This document shows positions 6,717-8,250 of a stretch of DNA of 8,250 nt, piece by piece. Position 1 is the stretch's first letter; every line of letters starts with the position of its first letter. The translations under genes and the position numbers were made by a program. Below the pieces are notes generated by a model. It was not told the origin of the DNA and searched no databases. It saw only the letters and a list, made by a program, of their open reading frames with translations. Origin of the DNA: JAFGOM01 sp964605795 (GTDB lineage: Archaea; Halobacteriota; Methanomicrobia; Methanomicrobiales; Methanospirillaceae); NCBI GenBank assembly GCA_964605795.1, contig CAZSDZ010000081.1:1-8250 (forward strand), given 5' to 3'.

Positions 6717-6760
6717 GGAAAAAAAAAGTATGGCTGCAATCTCAGCTGGCACTTTTTTCC
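6717..6760. terminator. Long imperfect hairpin with T-runs on both strands
   Basis: GGAAAAAAAAAGT (6717-6729) pairs with ACTTTTTTCC (6751-6760) except for a three-A bulge, and inside it GCTG pairs with CAGC around CAATCT. Each strand therefore presents a short GC stem followed by a T-run (six T on +, nine T on -). The shape fits a bidirectional terminator. The nearest recognisable gene reading into it is the - strand remnant at 6910-7534. Confidence 0.4.
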
Positions 6761-6792
6761 CATGATGCATATCCTCGTCTTTCTGCCAGAAT

Positions 6793-6820
6793 AAAAAAAA
6801 CATGAGGAGAAAAAATCCTC
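6793..6820 (-). terminator. Stem-loop plus T8 terminator on the minus strand
   Basis: GAGGA (6804-6808) and TCCTC (6816-6820) form a 5-bp stem around a 7-base loop. Read on the - strand, the stem is followed after three bases by eight T (6800-6793). It lies about 90 bases past the stop of the VIT/VWA-like remnant and probably ended that transcript. Confidence 0.55.
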
Positions 6821-6909
6821 CCCAACAATAAACCTACATCACTGCGAAATTCTCCATCCTGTCATGCCTTATTCCATATGCAATTCTACCATGAACCAGC
6901 CAAGCTGCC

Positions 6910-7534
6910 TCATACAAAGATCAGAAAACCGCCTCTGTTTCTCTGCAGAATGCCTGCAAAGCTGGTGATGCAGAGGGGACTGCCACCGTCACCGATGACC
7001 GGTGTCCGCCTCAAGGGACCGGTCGCAATAAACGCACCACCTTGCCGAAGTGCGTGGCATTTTAGAGATCCATAGACAATTCCGGAATCGTCCCTGCTCT
7101 TGTCCCTGCAGGAGAACCGCAGCACGATATCACGGTCAGGGATGATCGCTTCTCCGGCTAATGAGAGATGCAGGGTACCGTCGCGTCTGTGTATGACGAC
7201 CGGGTGCATATCGCAGTCGATTTTTCCCTCTCCGGCTACAATGAGATCAAGCGAGAACCGGTACACGGGATAGAGAGAGCTGGAAGAGCGGGTCGGTCCA
7301 CCTGCCAAATCCGGATAAAACCGGGAGCGGGATGGTTACAACCCGGTTATCTTCCCTGGTCTGTGCCTGCCAGGAGAAGTGAACGGCTACCGTCACCTCG
7401 TGGTCAGGCTCAATCCCGGTCAGGGAATCTTTCATTATTGGATGCACCGACTGTATCTCGTTTAGTGAATCTTCTATCTCCACCTGCATGAGATCAACAT
7501 CCTTTGCTGTTTCATTGCTGATATACCCAATCAT
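6910..7534 (-). pseudogene. Frameshifted, truncated VIT/VWA-like protein remnant
   Basis: Two overlapping frames appear to be one gene. From the ATG at 7534, preceded by AGGTGA at 7541-7546 with a 6-base gap, the first reads MIGYISNETAKDVDL and onward through TGIEPDHEVTVAVHFSW and VVTIPLPVLSG. At a TTT (7309-7307) one extra T breaks the frame. Dropping it joins the second frame, which reads GLAGGPTRSSSSLYPVYRFS, then LSLAGEAIIPDRDIVLRF, ending at TGA 6910. The joined product would be about 207 residues. The pattern 'GIEPxxxVTVxVxF', then a proline-rich turn, then 'IPDRDxVLRF' resembles the second half of a VIT domain and the strand-rich linker before a VWA domain in VIT/VWA proteins. The VWA domain itself is missing and a terminator follows instead. 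The family call is from memory of the pattern and is moderate; the frame break is seen directly. Confidence 0.45.
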
Positions 7535-7552
7535 TAGCAATCACCTATATAC

Positions 7553-7780
7553 TCATAGATAGCAGACTGCCCTCTTCCTGACCAACTCACCTGTGCACCT
7601 CCCACCCAAGGAGGGTAGATGATCCCAGGACACTTCCCCGGAGACCATCAGCGACCCGGAGATAAGGAGGGCGTCGATACATATCGGCCAACACCAGGCC
7701 AGGATAGGATCAAATCCGGCCTGGACTGCTGATGAGCGGAGGTTGGAGAAGGAGAGGACGAACGAACAGAGGGCGACCAC
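7553..7780 (-). pseudogene. DUF2637-like membrane protein remnant
   Basis: The frame, open from about 7816 with GTG at 7780 as the only plausible start, encodes VVALCSFVLSFSNLRSSAV and then GFDPILAWCWPICIDALLIS. That is a hydrophobic segment, a short loop, an LAWxWPxxxD motif and a second hydrophobic segment, which is the hallmark order of DUF2637 (SpdB-like) membrane proteins. After GSLMVSG the reading turns into unlikely sequence and stops at TGA 7553. Other frames in that stretch include pieces such as YPPWVGGAQVS, suggesting frame loss near 7640-7650. The later membrane segments of the family are not recognisable. The stop lies 18 bases before the ATG of the VIT/VWA-like remnant, so the two may once have formed an operon. 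DUF2637 proteins are frequent on mobile elements of actinobacteria. Confidence 0.4.
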
Positions 7781-7847
7781 GAGACTGAGGGGTCCGGTGG
7801 CAGCCGGGACGAATGATTAGTTAGATTGATAAAAAACAAGGTGCAGA

Positions 7848-8078
7848 TTACGCTTCAATTTGAGTTACTTGTATTCTACCGATTATGAGATCATTTTCAA
7901 CGGGAACTTGTTCGTGTTCTTCCATGAGACCCTCGATGTGGAGCTCGATTGCCTCTTTGATATTTCTCATTGCTTCATCTATTGATTCCCCTTGTGAGAA
8001 ACAACCCGGTAATGTTGGGACTAGAGCCTAATATCCTCCTTCTTCAGCAGGATGAATAATAATGGTATATTCAGTCAT
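7848..8078 (-). pseudogene. hicB: HicB antitoxin gene interrupted by in-frame TAG
   Basis: From the ATG at 8078 the frame reads MTEYTIIIHPAEEGGY, then TAG at 8030-8028 (codon 17), then ALVPTLPGCFSQGESIDEAM, a helix NIKEAIELHIEGLMEE, and an end QVTQIEA with TAA at 7848. The EGGYxAxVPxLPGC-xx-GxSxxEA pattern is the core of the HicB (UPF0150) partial RNase H fold that binds and neutralises HicA. Size (76 codons) fits the short form without an added DNA-binding domain. The stop falls at a variable site often occupied by W or V; TGG to TAG is a single change. A GAGGA site lies five bases before the ATG and the hicA stop one base away, so both genes share a transcript. Outcomes could be loss of function, restart at M37 (which loses the core), suppression, or a sequencing error. 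Confidence 0.85.
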
Positions 8079-8079
8079 T

Positions 8080-8250
8080 TCAATCCTCAAGATAATGTTC
8101 AAATTCTTCTTCTGTTAGTCCGGCTTTGCGTATTGATGCCTTTAGTAATCCAATTTTTATTTCACCAGATGTTGGTATTGTTATTAGTTGTCCATTGGGC
8201 ATTTTAATATTAATGTGATCACCTTTTCCTTTTCTGGGTACTCCACCTGC
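8080..8250 (-). CDS. hicA: HicA toxin, C-terminal part (runs off the window)
   Basis: The last 56 residues are visible. They read GGVPRKGKGDHINIKMPNG, then QLITIPTSGEIKIGLL, then KASIRKAGLTEEEFEHYLED and TGA. HicA toxins are double-stranded-RNA-binding-like mRNA interferases whose single catalytic histidine sits in a G-S/D-H-x motif before a beta-hairpin. Here that motif is KGDHI, with the histidine preserved. The IPxxGEIKxGLLxxIxKxAGLTxEEF ending is characteristic. The first 10-25 residues lie beyond position 8250. Order is toxin then antitoxin, one base apart, the usual arrangement for this family. The visible toxin portion is intact while its antitoxin carries a stop codon. Any promoter is outside the window. 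Confidence 0.85.
   Translation of the reverse strand, partial: AGGVPRKGKGDHINIKMPNGQLITIPTSGEIKIGLLKASIRKAGLTEEEFEHYLED
8084..8088 (-). promoter_or_regulatory. Shine-Dalgarno site for hicB
   Basis: GAGGA on the - strand lies five bases before the hicB ATG, within the final codons of hicA. It confirms 8078 as the hicB start and so places the TAG firmly inside the coding region. Confidence 0.6.

Noticed and set aside
7168..7491. Open + strand frame of 107 codons
   Set aside because: It lies opposite the VIT/VWA-like remnant, has unlikely composition rich in R, G, P and S, and looks like a shadow frame.
7541..7553. AGTATATAGG on the - strand as a promoter for the VIT/VWA-like remnant
   Set aside because: It is too close to the ATG at 7534; a start 25 bases downstream would fall inside the coding region, so the TATA likeness is probably incidental.
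8028..8030. TAG in hicB as proven pyrrolysine
   Set aside because: Pyrrolysine is not expected at this site in HicB, no pyl gene is visible, and a single TGG to TAG change explains it; kept only as a question.
1..8250. CRISPR arrays, insertion sequences and rRNA genes
   Set aside because: No regularly spaced repeats, no transposase motifs or terminal inverted repeats with target duplications, and no rRNA-like stretches were seen on either strand.

Overview
The window most likely comes from a methanogenic archaeon, probably of the Methanomicrobia (Methanomicrobiales-like). The signs are T-run transcription ends, TATA-like boxes, Shine-Dalgarno motifs of the GGTGA/GAGG type, and accessory families common in those genomes. 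This is inference from style; there is no marker gene.

Region 1 (1-5306, + strand) is one giant gene for a multidomain protein of about 1,737 residues. Its domains are an N-terminal beta-sandwich-like region, a transglutaminase-like fold, DUF4011, a superfamily 1 helicase split by a very long insertion, and a C-terminal Vsr/MTES_1575-type PD-(D/E)XK nuclease. This is the architecture of predicted one-protein antiviral effectors. A hairpin and T-run precede it, and a TATA-like box sits where it could give a leaderless transcript.

Region 2 (5306-5542, + strand) looks like empty AT-rich spacer but holds what appears to be a 77-codon gene. Its ATG overlaps the helicase stop (TGATG). The reading frame is broken three times, each time by one extra T in a T-run. 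This is the most unexpected observation in the window.

Region 3 (5523-6345, - strand) is a compact three-gene operon: a DUF4258 toxin-like protein, a YgiT-type zinc-finger antitoxin-like protein (4-base ATGA overlap, strong internal Shine-Dalgarno), and a 65-residue protein of unknown function. A TATA box and a perfect 6-bp palindrome just before the first ATG look like an autoregulated toxin-antitoxin promoter. The operon converges on region 2 and overlaps its end by 20 bases.

Region 4 (6345-7847) is mostly non-coding or decayed. It holds a possible small coding remnant at 6411-6560, two hairpin/T-run terminators (6717-6760 and 6793-6820), a frameshifted and truncated remnant resembling the VIT-proximal part of a VIT/VWA protein (6910-7534, -), and a DUF2637-like membrane-protein remnant (7553-7780, -).

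Region 5 (7848-8250, - strand) is a hicA-hicB toxin-antitoxin pair. hicA runs off the window edge. hicB carries an in-frame TAG at codon 17 inside its most conserved motif.

Together this reads as a defence and toxin-antitoxin island: a large helicase-nuclease, two toxin-antitoxin loci and several decaying genes. No CRISPR array, rRNA, tRNA or insertion sequence was recognised.
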